The notes beneath the pieces were generated by a model. It saw only the letters and a program-made list of their open reading frames with translations. It was not told the DNA's origin and ran no database searches. Source: Pseudothioclava nitratireducens (lineage in GTDB: Bacteria > Pseudomonadota > Alphaproteobacteria > Rhodobacterales > Rhodobacteraceae). From it: DNA of 64,000 bases. Location of the stretch: NCBI RefSeq assembly GCF_029210495.1, contig NZ_JARGDK010000001.1, positions 342,010 through 406,009 of the forward strand, given 5' to 3'. The stretch's first letter is position 1. Each line of letters opens with the position of its first letter. A program made the translations under genes and the position numbers. This document shows, in pieces, positions 55,462 through 64,000 of the stretch.

Positions 55462-56112
55462 TTAGAGCACGAATTCCTTGGACGCCTCGAAGCCCGGCAG
55501 CAGCGGGGCCGATGCGTTGAACGCGAAGCGCCAGGTCACCGAACCGTCGATCTTATGCCCGATCCGGGCGGTGCCCAGCGACCCTTCGAGGAAGATCGCG
55601 CCAATGCGGCCACCTTCCTTGAGTTGGTCGAGCAACGCGGCGGGCACGTCCTCGACGCCACCTTCGATCAGAATGACATCGTAGGGGCCATGTTTCGCGG
55701 ACCCATCCGAGAGCGCAGCGGCCACGACGACGGCGTTATCCGCGCCCACCGATGCGAGCGCCGCCTCGGCCTGCGCCGCAAGATCCTCACCCTCAACCGC
55801 GACAACCGCCTCGGCCATTCGCGCCATGACGGCGGTCGAGTAGCCAAGGCCGCAGCCCAGGTCGAGCACCAGATCGGTCGGCTGAATGTTGAGCGCGTCC
55901 AGCAGCTTGGCGAAATTGCGCGGCTCCAGAAGCACACGACCCGACCCCAAATCAATATTCTCGCCGACATAGGCGGCTTCACGGCGGGCAGCGGGAACGA
56001 ATTCCTCACGCGGAACAGAGAGCATCGCCTCGATGATCGGGAATTTGGTCACGTCATTCGGGCGAACCTGCGTGTCGACCATCATGGTGCGGCGCGTGGC
56101 GAAATCTTGCAT
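55462..56112 (-). CDS. pcm: Protein-L-isoaspartate O-methyltransferase family
   Basis: 216 residues, starting [23 protein letters not shown]-adenosylmethionine site [17 protein letters not shown] and the family block [13 protein letters not shown]. It methylates isoaspartyl residues for repair. The family member in this neighbourhood is often annotated just as a methyltransferase; repair function is probable. Terminates 121 bases before tolC's start, same direction. Confidence 0.88.
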   Translation of the reverse strand: MQDFATRRTMMVDTQVRPNDVTKFPIIEAMLSVPREEFVPAARREAAYVGENIDLGSGRVLLEPRNFAKLLDALNIQPTDLVLDLGCGLGYSTAVMARMAEAVVAVEGEDLAAQAEAALASVGADNAVVVAAALSDGSAKHGPYDVILIEGGVEDVPAALLDQLKEGGRIGAIFLEGSLGTARIGHKIDGSVTWRFAFNASAPLLPGFEASKEFVL

Positions 56113-56265
56113 GTTGGAACTCTTCGGTCTGAGGAACCCTGCGCGGGTTCTGCCACAGAAAAACGGCTTGGGCAACCACGCGCGCCATGGTTGCCACGCA
56201 AAAACACCGGCGACCGCTGCGGGTCAAGCGTAGCGGTTTTCGCCGCTCCGCATATAACACCCCCC

Positions 56266-56294
56266 TTGCGCCGGGTGCCGCGATACACTATCCG
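56266..56294 (+). promoter_or_regulatory. Candidate promoter of tRNA-Cys
   Basis: TTGCGC and TATCCG separated by 17 bases, 18 bases before the mature tRNA 5' end. Weak -10; by eye only. Confidence 0.35.
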
Positions 56295-56311
56295 AAGTCC
56301 GAACCACGGCT

Positions 56312-56385
56312 GGCGAGTTGGCGGAGTGGTGACGCAGCGGATTGCAAATCCGTGTACACCGGTTCGATTCCGGTACTCGCCTCCA
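56312..56385 (+). tRNA. tRNA-Cys (anticodon GCA)
   Basis: 74 bases. Acceptor stem GGCGAGT/ACTCGCC, anticodon stem GCGGA/TCCGT around loop TTGCAAA with anticodon GCA at 56344-56346, T-loop GTTCGATTC, and encoded CCA end (56383-56385). Lies in the 321-base gap between pcm and the TetR gene; the rest of that gap shows only a weak promoter. Confidence 0.97.
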
Positions 56386-56433
56386 TCTTCCCGACAGATC
56401 CATATCGAATCCATTGGCTGATCGTCTGAACGG

Positions 56434-57018
56434 TTATTCGGGCGCGATCAGGGCAAGCTGGACGTCGAAGAGGCGCAGGCCCTCATGCGTCAGGTCGAAC
56501 CCGCGCGCACCGAGACTCCAACGGATTGCGATCCCCTGCACCAGCGAACTCAGGAACACGGCCGCGTCCGCGGGTGAGAGCGCACCTCTGGGCAGAATTT
56601 CGGTCAACTCCTCCACGAGATGCGCCTGAAATCGCTGTAATGCACCATTGAAGCAGCCCCGCAGCGCCGGATTCTCGACATTCAGCTCGCGGGAGAACAG
56701 GATCACCGGCAGTGCAGGCCACGCCTCGATCTGCGCCAGCTGCGCCGCGACCACCGCGCGCAACCGCTCACGCGGCCTGGTTTGCGGTTCCAGCGCCGCG
56801 CCCCACGCCTCCCCCAGACGCGCGACGATCACCTCGCCAGCAGCCGTCCAAAGCGCCGCCTTGCTTGGAAAGTGCCGGAAAATCGCCGCCTGCGTAATCC
56901 CGACCTCTCGTGCGATGTCATTGGTCGTCAGCCGATCTGGCCCGATGCGATCGGATAGTACCAGCAATGCTTCGACGATTTCGGCCTTGCGGTCCGTAGC
57001 AGATTTGCGAGCGGTCAT
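56434..57018 (-). CDS. TetR family transcriptional regulator
   Basis: 194 residues. HTH LTTNDIAREVGITQAAIFRHFPSKAAL (about 33-58) followed by a helical ligand domain. AAGGGG before the ATG at 57018. Divergent from an efflux MFP-RND pair, so it is presumably the local repressor, with a palindrome in the shared 130-base gap. Confidence 0.9.
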   Translation of the reverse strand: MTARKSATDRKAEIVEALLVLSDRIGPDRLTTNDIAREVGITQAAIFRHFPSKAALWTAAGEVIVARLGEAWGAALEPQTRPRERLRAVVAAQLAQIEAWPALPVILFSRELNVENPALRGCFNGALQRFQAHLVEELTEILPRGALSPADAAVFLSSLVQGIAIRWSLGARGFDLTHEGLRLFDVQLALIAPE

Positions 57019-57030
57019 GGCTGCCCCTTG

Positions 57031-57048
57031 TAAGTAATCAATCACTAA
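57031..57048. promoter_or_regulatory. Candidate TetR-family operator
   Basis: TAAGTAAT-CA-ATCACTAA, an 18-base near-palindrome (6 of 8 pairs) 13 bases before the TetR start and about 100 before the MFP start. AT-rich island in GC-rich sequence; placed for autoregulation and repression of the efflux genes. Confidence 0.5.
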
Positions 57049-57148
57049 CATATCCTGCGCGACAATCAAGGCGACTCATGCGCCCCGGATTTTGATGCGC
57101 GCTCGGCCGCCCCGACAGGCGAGCCGCCCACCGACACAGGAGACCTTC

Positions 57149-58450
57149 ATGTCCCGCCTCTCCGCGCTTTGGGCGCTCCCGCCAATTGCCCTCGGTGTCG
57201 CCACCGCGATCTGGTTCGTATCCAACGCGCCCGAGCCGGCGCAGCTCGACACTGAAACGCAAGGGCCTGCCGTCCGGGTTCGCACGATCACCCCGACCGA
57301 GATTCGCCCGGTCGCGCATGGTTGGGGCAGCGTGCGCCCGGCGACCCGGTGGACCGCCATTGCCGAGGTGCGCGGGCAGATCGTCTGGCGTCACCCCGAT
57401 CTGGAGGCGGGACGTCTGATCAGGGCCGGGACAGAGGTGATGCGGATTGACCCGTCGGATTACGAGCTTGCCATCGCGCAAGCCCGCGCCGATGCGCAGG
57501 CGCTTGCGGCGGAGGCTGCGCAACTCGCGGCCGAGCAGGCCAATACCGAGCGGGTTCTTGCGCTGGAAACCGAGCGGTTGCGCCTGGCCGAGGCAGATCA
57601 GACCCGCATTGACGGCTTGGTGGCGCAGGGCGTGAACCCGCAGACGCGCGCCGATGAAGCCGAGCGCGCGGTTCTTGCGGCACGCCGGACGGTCACTGAA
57701 CTGACCAACAGCCTTGCTTTGATGCCCGCGCGCCGCGCCCGGATCGAGGCGCAGCAAGCCCGCACCGAGGCCGCCCTTGCACGGGCCGAACGCGATCTCT
57801 CGCATACCCGGCTCAGCGCCCCGTTCGACATGCGCGTGACCCGCGTAAACGCCGAGCGGTTTCAACCGGTTTCCGTCGGGCAGGTGCTGATCGAGGGCGA
57901 TGCGCTCGATCAGGTCGAAGTCGTGGTCCAAGTGCCCGTTCCCGCCTTCCAGCGTCTTCTCGCACCGCTGCATCTTCCGGGCGATACGCTAAGCGCGATG
58001 CGCACAGGGCCGGCGGAACTGATCGCGGCGGAACTTCATCCGATCGACAATCCCGGGCAGGTTTGGGCGGCGACCGTGACACGGGTCGAGGGGATGCTCG
58101 ATCCGAAAGCGCGCACCGTCCCCGTGGTCGTGACGGTAGAGGCGCCCTATGACGGCGCGGCCCCGCCCCTGCGCCTGCCGCTTGTGCCGAACATGCAGGT
58201 CGAGGTCACGCTGCGCGGTGCGCCGTTGGCCGATGTGATCACCGTGCCGGAGGCCGCACTCCACGGGGACGAAATCTATCTCGTGACCGAGGAGAACCGG
58301 CTTCAGCGCCGTCTCGTTTCCGTGGCCTTCCGTCAGGACGGGCAGGTCACACTGCGCGAAGGCCTCGCTGCGGGGGAGCGGATCGTGCTTGATGATCTGG
58401 CCCCGGCCTTCGAGGGCATGGCGCTGACCCCGATCGAGGACACGCCATGA
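57149..58450 (+). CDS. Efflux membrane fusion protein (HlyD/RND periplasmic adaptor)
   Basis: 433 residues. Single N-terminal membrane segment, beta-barrel/lipoyl half motifs, a coiled-coil hairpin (about 125-220, many Ala, Glu, Arg) and a C-terminal barrel (GVITVPEAALHG-type segment). Links an RND pump to an outer membrane duct. AGGAGA before the ATG at 57149; stop overlaps the RND start (ATGA). Confidence 0.9.
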   Translation: MSRLSALWALPPIALGVATAIWFVSNAPEPAQLDTETQGPAVRVRTITPTEIRPVAHGWGSVRPATRWTAIAEVRGQIVWRHPDLEAGRLIRAGTEVMRIDPSDYELAIAQARADAQALAAEAAQLAAEQANTERVLALETERLRLAEADQTRIDGLVAQGVNPQTRADEAERAVLAARRTVTELTNSLALMPARRARIEAQQARTEAALARAERDLSHTRLSAPFDMRVTRVNAERFQPVSVGQVLIEGDALDQVEVVVQVPVPAFQRLLAPLHLPGDTLSAMRTGPAELIAAELHPIDNPGQVWAATVTRVEGMLDPKARTVPVVVTVEAPYDGAAPPLRLPLVPNMQVEVTLRGAPLADVITVPEAALHGDEIYLVTEENRLQRRLVSVAFRQDGQVTLREGLAAGERIVLDDLAPAFEGMALTPIEDTP

Positions 58451-61400
58451 TCCGCTGGTTTGCTGGTCACCCGACCGCCGCCAATCTGCTGCTTTTGGTG
58501 TTTATCGCAGCGGGCATCTTCGCGGCCCCGACGCTTCTGCGCGAGACCTTCCCCGACTTCCGTCCAACCGAGGCGGAGGTCAGCGTCACCTATCGCGGCG
58601 CGGCGGCCCTCGATGTCGAGAGCGCCATCTGCGCGCCACTCTGGGATGCGGTGCAGGGGGTCGAGGCGCTGGACTCCTTCACCTGCACGGCGCAGGACAA
58701 TCTGGCGCGCGCCGTTGCCACGATGGAGCCGGCGGGCGATGCGCTGCGCTTTCTCAATGCGCTGCGAACCGAAGTCGCAGCCATCGACACCTTCCCCGAG
58801 CGCGCCGATCCCGCCACCGTGCGGGAACTGCACCGCACCGATCTGGTGACTTCGGTCGCGGTTTCGGGCGCGGCGCCGCTGCGCGACCTCGACCGCTATG
58901 CCGAGCAGCTCGGCGACCGGCTGGCCGCGCTGGAAGATGTGGCACAGGTGAACCGCTCGGGGCTCGGCACGCGGACGCTGTCCGTGCTGCCCGATCATGC
59001 CCGGCTGTCGCAGCACGGGCTCGGCGCGGCGGCGCTCGCCGCGGCGATTGGCGCGCAAAGCCTTGACCTGCCGGGGGGGCTCCTTGAGACGCCGGGCACG
59101 GACCTGACGCTGCGCTTCACCGCCGAGGCGCGCGATGTCACGGCGCTGGCGGCGCTCCCGGTGATGACCCTGCCCGACGGCGCGGTGCTGCGGCTGGGCG
59201 ATCTGGCCGATATTCGCGAAACCTTCGAGCCCGCCGAGCAGGCCGCCTTTGTGAACGGGGCCCCCGCGATCCTTCTGGAGGTGCATAAACCCCTCGATGC
59301 GGATGCGCTGCGAGCCCTCGACGATGTCCAGCGCGTGGTCGATGCAGAGGCCGCCGCCCTGCCGCCCGGCATTCATGTCGAGGTGGTGCAGGACGTGACC
59401 TCGATCATCCGGGACCGGCTGGCGATGCTGGTGCAGAACGGCATCCTCGGGCTGGTGCTGGTGATCGCGGTGATGAGCCTGTTCTTCCGTCCCGGCTTTG
59501 CGATCTGGGCGGCGATGGGGCTGCCCGTCGCCTTTCTCGGAGCCTTTGTCTGGATGGCGCTGACGGGGCTGAGCCTCAACATGATGACGCTGGTCGCGTT
59601 GCTGATGGCGATCGGGATCGTGATGGACGACTCGATCGTGCTCTCTGACTCCATCGCCGTTCACGCGGCCAAAGGAATCAGCGTGGACACCGTGACCGCC
59701 GGGGTCATGGCGGTTGCGCCCGGCGTGCTGTCTTCGTTCCTGACGACCGTATCGGTCTTTCTGCCACTCTCCTTTCTCTCCGGTGAGTTGGGCGCGGTGC
59801 TGGAGGTCTTGCCCCTTGTCTTGCTCGCAGCTCTGGCCGCGAGTCTGATCGAAGCCTTCCTGATCCTGCCGCATCACCTCAAAGGCGGGCTGCGGAGCCT
59901 GTCGAAGCCACCCTCCCGGTTCCGCCAGCGGTTCGAGACCGGTTTCGATCATCTGCGCGAGACCGTGGTGGGCCGTGCAGCGGATATCGCCATTGCGCGG
60001 CGGTGGCTGGTGGCAGGGCTTGCCATCGGCGCGCTGATCCTGACCGTCGGCGCGCTGCGCGGCGGCGTCGTCAAACGCGAGGCCATGCCCGAAATCGACG
60101 GCGATGTGCTCGAAGCGCGGCTACTGCTGCCGGCCGGCACACCCCTCGCACGCACGGAACAGGCGGTGCGCAGCGTCGAAGAGGCACTGGACCGCGTGAA
60201 CGCGCGCCTTGCACCCACGCAACCGGAAGGTCAGGATCTCGTGCTGCGCACCATCACACGGATGGGGCGCAATGCCTCTGCGGGCGAAAGCGGCGCGCAT
60301 GTCGCCACGGTCTCTGCGGATCTGCTCTCGGCAGAGACCCGCACCACCACGCTCGACACGCTGATCGCCGACTGGCGGGCAGAAGCCGGGCTACTGCCCG
60401 GTGTGTCCTCGCTGATCCTGACCGAGCCGGGCATCGGCCCGCAGGGGATCGCGATCGAGTTGCGCCTGTCACATCCCGATCTGACCACGCTTGAGCGGGC
60501 GGGACATGAGGCGCTCTCGGTGCTGGGGCGCTATGAGGGGGTGCGCAACGCGATGCTTGATCTGCGAGCGGGCAAGCCAGAGCTTCGGCTGACGCTGGCA
60601 GCGGGGGCGCATACGCTGGGCCTTACGGCGGCTGATGTCGCGGGGCAATTGCGCGCGGCCTATCTGGGCACGCAGCTGGCCGATGTGCGGCAGGGCGATC
60701 TACCCTTCGACGTGCTGGTTCAACTGCGAGAGAGCGACCGCGACGCGCGCGCCGATCTGGACGATTTCATGGTGGCGCTGGGGGATGGGACAGCCGTTCC
60801 TCTGGGCACCGTGGTCGAGATCAAAGAGGCGCGCGGCTGGTCCAGTATCAACCGGCGTGACGGTCTACGCTCGCTGACCGTGCAGGCGGATGTGGACGGG
60901 CGGCTTGGCAACGCGGACGCGATAACGGCCCGCATGGGCGCCGAGATTCTGCCCCTGCTCGCCACCCGCTACCCCGGTCTGAGCTTCGAAATCGCAGGGC
61001 AAGCCGCCAATTCCGCAGAAACCGTCGGCTCGATCCTACGCGGCTTCCTCGTCGGGATCGTCGGCATCTATCTGGTGCTCTCCTTCCAGTTCCGCAGCTA
61101 TGTCGAGCCGGTCATCGTGATGCTGACGATCCCGCTGGCCTTCCTCGGTGTGATCTGGGGGCATGCCGCCATGGGCTACAATATCTCGATGCCCTCGCTG
61201 GTGGGGGCGGCCTCGCTGGCCGGGATCGTGGTCAATAACGCGATCCTGCTGGTCGAGGTAATCAATGCGACGCTGGCCGAAGGCGCGACCGTGGCAGAGG
61301 CCGCCGGGCGCGCGGTGCGGGCGCGGTTCAGGCCGATCTTCGTGTCGGTCTCGACGACGATCCTTGGCATGGCGCCGCTGCTGGCGGAAAGCTCCACGCA

Positions 61401-61542
61401 GGCGCAGACGCTCAAGCCGCTGGTGATCTCGGTGGTGTTCGGGCTGCTGGCCTCGACAGTGCTGGTGCTGCTGGTGCTGCCCGCGCTCTACGCGATCCTT
61501 GCCGAGCTTGGTCTGACACGGCATCGCAAAGCCAAAGAATGA
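58447..61542 (+). CDS. RND efflux transporter permease
   Basis: 1031 residues, AcrB/MdtB size. N-terminal WFAGHPTAANLLLLVFIAAGIF, two large periplasmic loops, GLPVAFLGAFVWMALTGLSLNMMTLVALLMAIGIVMDDSIV (TM4 with proton-relay aspartates DD), and the matching second-half helix FLGVIWGHAAMGYNISMPSLVGAASLAGIVVNNAILL. Pumps hydrophobic or toxic compounds with the adaptor encoded upstream; no dedicated TolC in this operon. Confidence 0.93.
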   Translation: MIRWFAGHPTAANLLLLVFIAAGIFAAPTLLRETFPDFRPTEAEVSVTYRGAAALDVESAICAPLWDAVQGVEALDSFTCTAQDNLARAVATMEPAGDALRFLNALRTEVAAIDTFPERADPATVRELHRTDLVTSVAVSGAAPLRDLDRYAEQLGDRLAALEDVAQVNRSGLGTRTLSVLPDHARLSQHGLGAAALAAAIGAQSLDLPGGLLETPGTDLTLRFTAEARDVTALAALPVMTLPDGAVLRLGDLADIRETFEPAEQAAFVNGAPAILLEVHKPLDADALRALDDVQRVVDAEAAALPPGIHVEVVQDVTSIIRDRLAMLVQNGILGLVLVIAVMSLFFRPGFAIWAAMGLPVAFLGAFVWMALTGLSLNMMTLVALLMAIGIVMDDSIVLSDSIAVHAAKGISVDTVTAGVMAVAPGVLSSFLTTVSVFLPLSFLSGELGAVLEVLPLVLLAALAASLIEAFLILPHHLKGGLRSLSKPPSRFRQRFETGFDHLRETVVGRAADIAIARRWLVAGLAIGALILTVGALRGGVVKREAMPEIDGDVLEARLLLPAGTPLARTEQAVRSVEEALDRVNARLAPTQPEGQDLVLRTITRMGRNASAGESGAHVATVSADLLSAETRTTTLDTLIADWRAEAGLLPGVSSLILTEPGIGPQGIAIELRLSHPDLTTLERAGHEALSVLGRYEGVRNAMLDLRAGKPELRLTLAAGAHTLGLTAADVAGQLRAAYLGTQLADVRQGDLPFDVLVQLRESDRDARADLDDFMVALGDGTAVPLGTVVEIKEARGWSSINRRDGLRSLTVQADVDGRLGNADAITARMGAEILPLLATRYPGLSFEIAGQAANSAETVGSILRGFLVGIVGIYLVLSFQFRSYVEPVIVMLTIPLAFLGVIWGHAAMGYNISMPSLVGAASLAGIVVNNAILLVEVINATLAEGATVAEAAGRAVRARFRPIFVSVSTTILGMAPLLAESSTQAQTLKPLVISVVFGLLASTVLVLLVLPALYAILAELGLTRHRKAKE

Positions 61543-61625
61543 GATGCAAGGCGGCTCTGCGCGCCTTGCTGCAAGGCTGGTGAGCGTTTACATCCTTGGA
61601 AAGCTTTCCGAATGTGGCGCATCAG

Positions 61626-62312
61626 ATGACCCAGACAGTTGCGATCCTGCCCGCGCGTGGCGGCTCCAAGCGTATCCCGCGCAAGAATGTACGCCCTTTC
61701 GCCGGGCGTCCCGCCATCGGCTGGCCGATCGCCGCAGCGCAGGCATCCGGTCTGTTCGACCGGATCGTGGTCAGCACCGATGATCCCGAAATCGCCGAGA
61801 CTGCACGCGATCTGGGGGCAGAGACCCCGTTTCTGCGCGATGCAACGCTGTCGGATGACTACACCGGCACGACCGATGTGATCCGCGATGCCGTCACGCG
61901 GCTCGGGCTTGAGGCGGGTGATGCGGTGTGCTGCATCTATCCGACCGCGTTTTTCCTTCTGCCCGAGGATTTGCAGACCGGTCAGGGCTATCTCGCGGAG
62001 GGCGCGACATGGGTGCTCGCCCTTGGCGAATACCGCACCCCCATCGACCGCGCCTACCGGATGACCGGGACAGACGGAACGATTGCCGCGCGCGACCCGT
62101 CGAAAATGCCGCTGCGCTCGCAGGATCTCGAACCCGCTTATTTCGATGCCGGGCAATTCTATTGGGCCCATGCCGCGACCTGGGCCGATCCGAAGGCGCG
62201 CGTCTGGGACGGCGCACGCGGCGTCATCCTGCCGGCGGAGCGCTGCCTCGATATCGACACCTGGGAGGATTGGCATCAGGCCGAACGCCTTCTGGCACTC
62301 CGGGAGGGCTAG
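61626..62312 (+). CDS. pseF: Pseudaminic acid cytidylyltransferase
   Basis: 228 residues. ILPARGGSKRIPRKNVRPFAG is the CMP-sugar synthetase nucleotide-binding motif; GTTDVIRDAV, CCIYPTAFFL and FDAGQFYWA match PseF. It activates pseudaminic acid with CTP. Start MTQTVAIL fits; ribosome site weak. The next gene starts 1 base after the stop. Confidence 0.88.
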   Translation: MTQTVAILPARGGSKRIPRKNVRPFAGRPAIGWPIAAAQASGLFDRIVVSTDDPEIAETARDLGAETPFLRDATLSDDYTGTTDVIRDAVTRLGLEAGDAVCCIYPTAFFLLPEDLQTGQGYLAEGATWVLALGEYRTPIDRAYRMTGTDGTIAARDPSKMPLRSQDLEPAYFDAGQFYWAHAATWADPKARVWDGARGVILPAERCLDIDTWEDWHQAERLLALREG

Positions 62313-62313
62313 G

Positions 62314-63876
62314 ATGCGCCTGCTGATCCGGGTGGATGGCGACGGGCGGATCGGCGGCGGCCATGTGATGCGCTGCCTGACGCTGGCCGAGGGCGCGCGC
62401 GCCTTGGGACATCATGTGCATTTCGTGATGGTGGATGCGCCCGACACGATGGCGGGGCGGGTCCGCGCTGCGGGCTATGAACTGACGGCACTGCCCGAAA
62501 TCGCGCACAATCCCGCCGAGGCCCCGGCCCATGCCGGATGGCTGCGCCTTCCCCCGGACGAGGATGCACGGCTCTCCGCCACGGCGGCGCAGACAGTCTC
62601 TCCCGACTGGATCGTGCTCGACCATTATGGGCTGGATGCCGACTGGGTTGCGACGCTCCGCGACGCGCACCCGCAGGCGCGGGTTCTGGCCATAGACGAT
62701 CTCGACGACCGGGCGCTGGCCGCCGATTTGCTGCTCGATCAGGCGCGCCTCGACCCAGAGCCCTATCGCCACCCACCGCTCGCCACGCTGCGCGGCCCGG
62801 CCTATGCGCTCTTGCGCCCCGAATTCGCGGAGCTGCGCGAGGCCGCGCTCGCCCGGCGTGACGGGGCCATTACGCGGGTGCTGATTGCACCCGGCATGAT
62901 GGATGCGGCGGGGCTGGCCCCGATGTGCCTGCGGCTGCTCGCCGCCGAATTTCCCGATTTGCAGGCCGAGGTCGTGATGGGATCGACCAGCCAATCCGTC
63001 GAAGCGACGCGCGCGCTTGTGGCGGCGCACCCGCAATTTTCGCTGACCCTCGATGCGGGCGACATGGCGGCGCGGATGGCGCAGGCCGATCTGTGCATCG
63101 GAGCAGGCGGGATGACGAGTTGGGAACGCTGCTGCCTCGGGCTGCCGACTTTGGCCGTGGCGGTCGCAGACAATCAACGCAAAGGCGTCGCGCAACTGGC
63201 CGCCCGCGGCGCGGTGGTGCCGCTTTCGCTTGAGGAGGCGCGCGACCAGAAGACGCTGGCGGCAGCGCTGCGGCAGGCCATCGGAAGCGCGGCGCCGCAG
63301 TCGCACGCGGCAACAACGATCTGTGACGGGACCGGCCGTGACCGCGTGCTGGGCGCGCTGAGCGGCGCGTTCCGACCGCTCCGCGCGGATGATGCCACCC
63401 GGCTTTTCGAATGGCGCAATCAGCCGCGGATCAGGGCGATCAGCCTGACGCAGGACCCGCTCGTCTGGGAGACGCACGAGGCCTGGGTCGCACGCACCGC
63501 CGCGCGGCAAGATGGCCTGTGGCGCATCTATTCCGAGAATGGCTGCGACATCGGCTTTGCCGGTGCAAGTATCGACAGCGACGGCGTCGCCCGGTGGAGC
63601 TTCTACATCGGGGCCGAGGACGCGCCCGAGGGCGCGGGCGGGCGGATGATGGCGGCCTTTCTGCGCGGCCTTGCGGAGCGCCCCGATGTGAAGTCGATCC
63701 GCGCCGAGGTTCTGTCGGAAAACGCCGCCTCGGTCCGATTGCATGAACGACTGGGCTTCGCCCGCGACCCGGCTCAGAGCACGCCTGCCGTGCTTGCCTT
63801 CACGCGCGACCCGTGGGATGTTCGCGCCCGCCTCCGGCTGCCCACACCACCGGACAGCGCCCTGCGAAAGGACTGA
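62314..63876 (+). CDS. pseG: PseG-PseH fusion: UDP-sugar hydrolase and N-acetyltransferase
   Basis: 520 residues. Residues about 1-350 are PseG: RVDGDGRIGGGHVMRCLTLA (the GGGH motif), IVLDHYGLD, and the GT28-like C-terminal CIGAGGMTSWER. About 355-500 is a GNAT domain (LRADDATRLFEWRNQPRIRAIS, SENAASVRLHERLGF), the place of PseH. In Campylobacter they are separate enzymes acting in successive steps of pseudaminic acid synthesis. GGGAGG before the ATG. Confidence 0.85.
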   Translation: MRLLIRVDGDGRIGGGHVMRCLTLAEGARALGHHVHFVMVDAPDTMAGRVRAAGYELTALPEIAHNPAEAPAHAGWLRLPPDEDARLSATAAQTVSPDWIVLDHYGLDADWVATLRDAHPQARVLAIDDLDDRALAADLLLDQARLDPEPYRHPPLATLRGPAYALLRPEFAELREAALARRDGAITRVLIAPGMMDAAGLAPMCLRLLAAEFPDLQAEVVMGSTSQSVEATRALVAAHPQFSLTLDAGDMAARMAQADLCIGAGGMTSWERCCLGLPTLAVAVADNQRKGVAQLAARGAVVPLSLEEARDQKTLAAALRQAIGSAAPQSHAATTICDGTGRDRVLGALSGAFRPLRADDATRLFEWRNQPRIRAISLTQDPLVWETHEAWVARTAARQDGLWRIYSENGCDIGFAGASIDSDGVARWSFYIGAEDAPEGAGGRMMAAFLRGLAERPDVKSIRAEVLSENAASVRLHERLGFARDPAQSTPAVLAFTRDPWDVRARLRLPTPPDSALRKD

Positions 63877-63879
63877 CCC

Positions 63880-64000
63880 ATGACCGCTGCGTTCCAGATC
63901 GCAAACCGCCCCATCGGGCCGGACCAGTCGCCCTATATCATCGCCGAATTGTCGGGCAATCATAACGGCGATCTGGGCCGGGCACTCGCACTGGTCGATG
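63880..64000 (+). CDS. pseI: Pseudaminic acid synthase, N-terminus (truncated by window edge)
   Basis: First 40 residues only: MTAAFQIANRPIGPDQSPYI then IAELSGNHNGDLGRALALV, the NeuB/PseI N-terminal signature with the ELSGNHN wording typical of PseI. AAAGGA before the ATG; 3 bases after the previous stop. Condenses the sugar with phosphoenolpyruvate. Confidence 0.85.
   Translation, partial: MTAAFQIANRPIGPDQSPYIIAELSGNHNGDLGRALALVD

Overview
The window is a high-GC chromosomal segment from an alphaproteobacterium of the order Rhodobacterales, most likely family Rhodobacteraceae. This rests on gene content (creatinase, ALDH16, DUF1523 and DUF6638 proteins, TrcR/DUF1013, COQ9, a PopZ-like gene beside tolC and pcm), on pervasive ATGA start/stop overlaps, and on hairpin-rich intergenic spacers built on a CCCCGGGGATATTT core. 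The genus cannot be named from the sequence. I see no insertion sequence, prophage, CRISPR array or rRNA operon; codon use looks uniform and the segment reads as stable core-like chromosome.

Layout. 1-2625: end of deoC and a two-domain ALDH16, a deoxynucleoside catabolism remnant. 2638-10129: a compact eight-gene minus-strand operon of mostly unknown function (coiled-coil protein, unknown protein, AAA+ ATPase, small membrane proteins, DUF6638, DUF1523, secreted protein); this is the best candidate for an undescribed system. 10278-16102: M20 peptidase, panB-panC, an oligopeptide-type binding protein and an L,D-transpeptidase lipoprotein. 16272-26018: creatinase divergent from a dipeptide-type ABC transporter, aldehyde dehydrogenase and SDR oxidoreductase, followed by a P1 peptidase and a succinate-semialdehyde-type dehydrogenase; together these look like uptake and catabolism of creatine-like or peptide-like nitrogen compounds. 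26142-34349: trcR, RNase T2, quinone oxidoreductase-COQ9, rpsU, Lrp-ald pair, mscL, a Nu-class GST, an unknown gene and an inositol-monophosphatase family gene. 34503-40036: divergent metR-metF with a likely MetR site, thioesterase, DUF2235 hydrolase, and an ornithine-decarboxylase-type enzyme divergent from an AsnC regulator. 40165-51849: periplasmic cyclic phosphodiesterase, valS, enoyl-CoA hydratase, two PLP aminotransferases, two tiny exported proteins, an ABC exporter and YgfZ.

51850-52310 has no convincing gene but holds at least five consecutive perfect stems ahead of a small conserved gene: a candidate structured RNA or leader. 52710-56112 is popZ-like/tolC/pcm, an order I recall from Caulobacter. 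tRNA-Cys follows, then a TetR-MFP-RND efflux unit. The right edge enters a pseudaminic acid pathway (pseF, a pseG-pseH fusion, start of pseI), which supplies a nonulosonic acid for flagellin or surface glycans.

Most genes begin with a clear Shine-Dalgarno, and many starts were chosen on that basis. Convergent pairs are commonly separated by strong bidirectional hairpin terminators.
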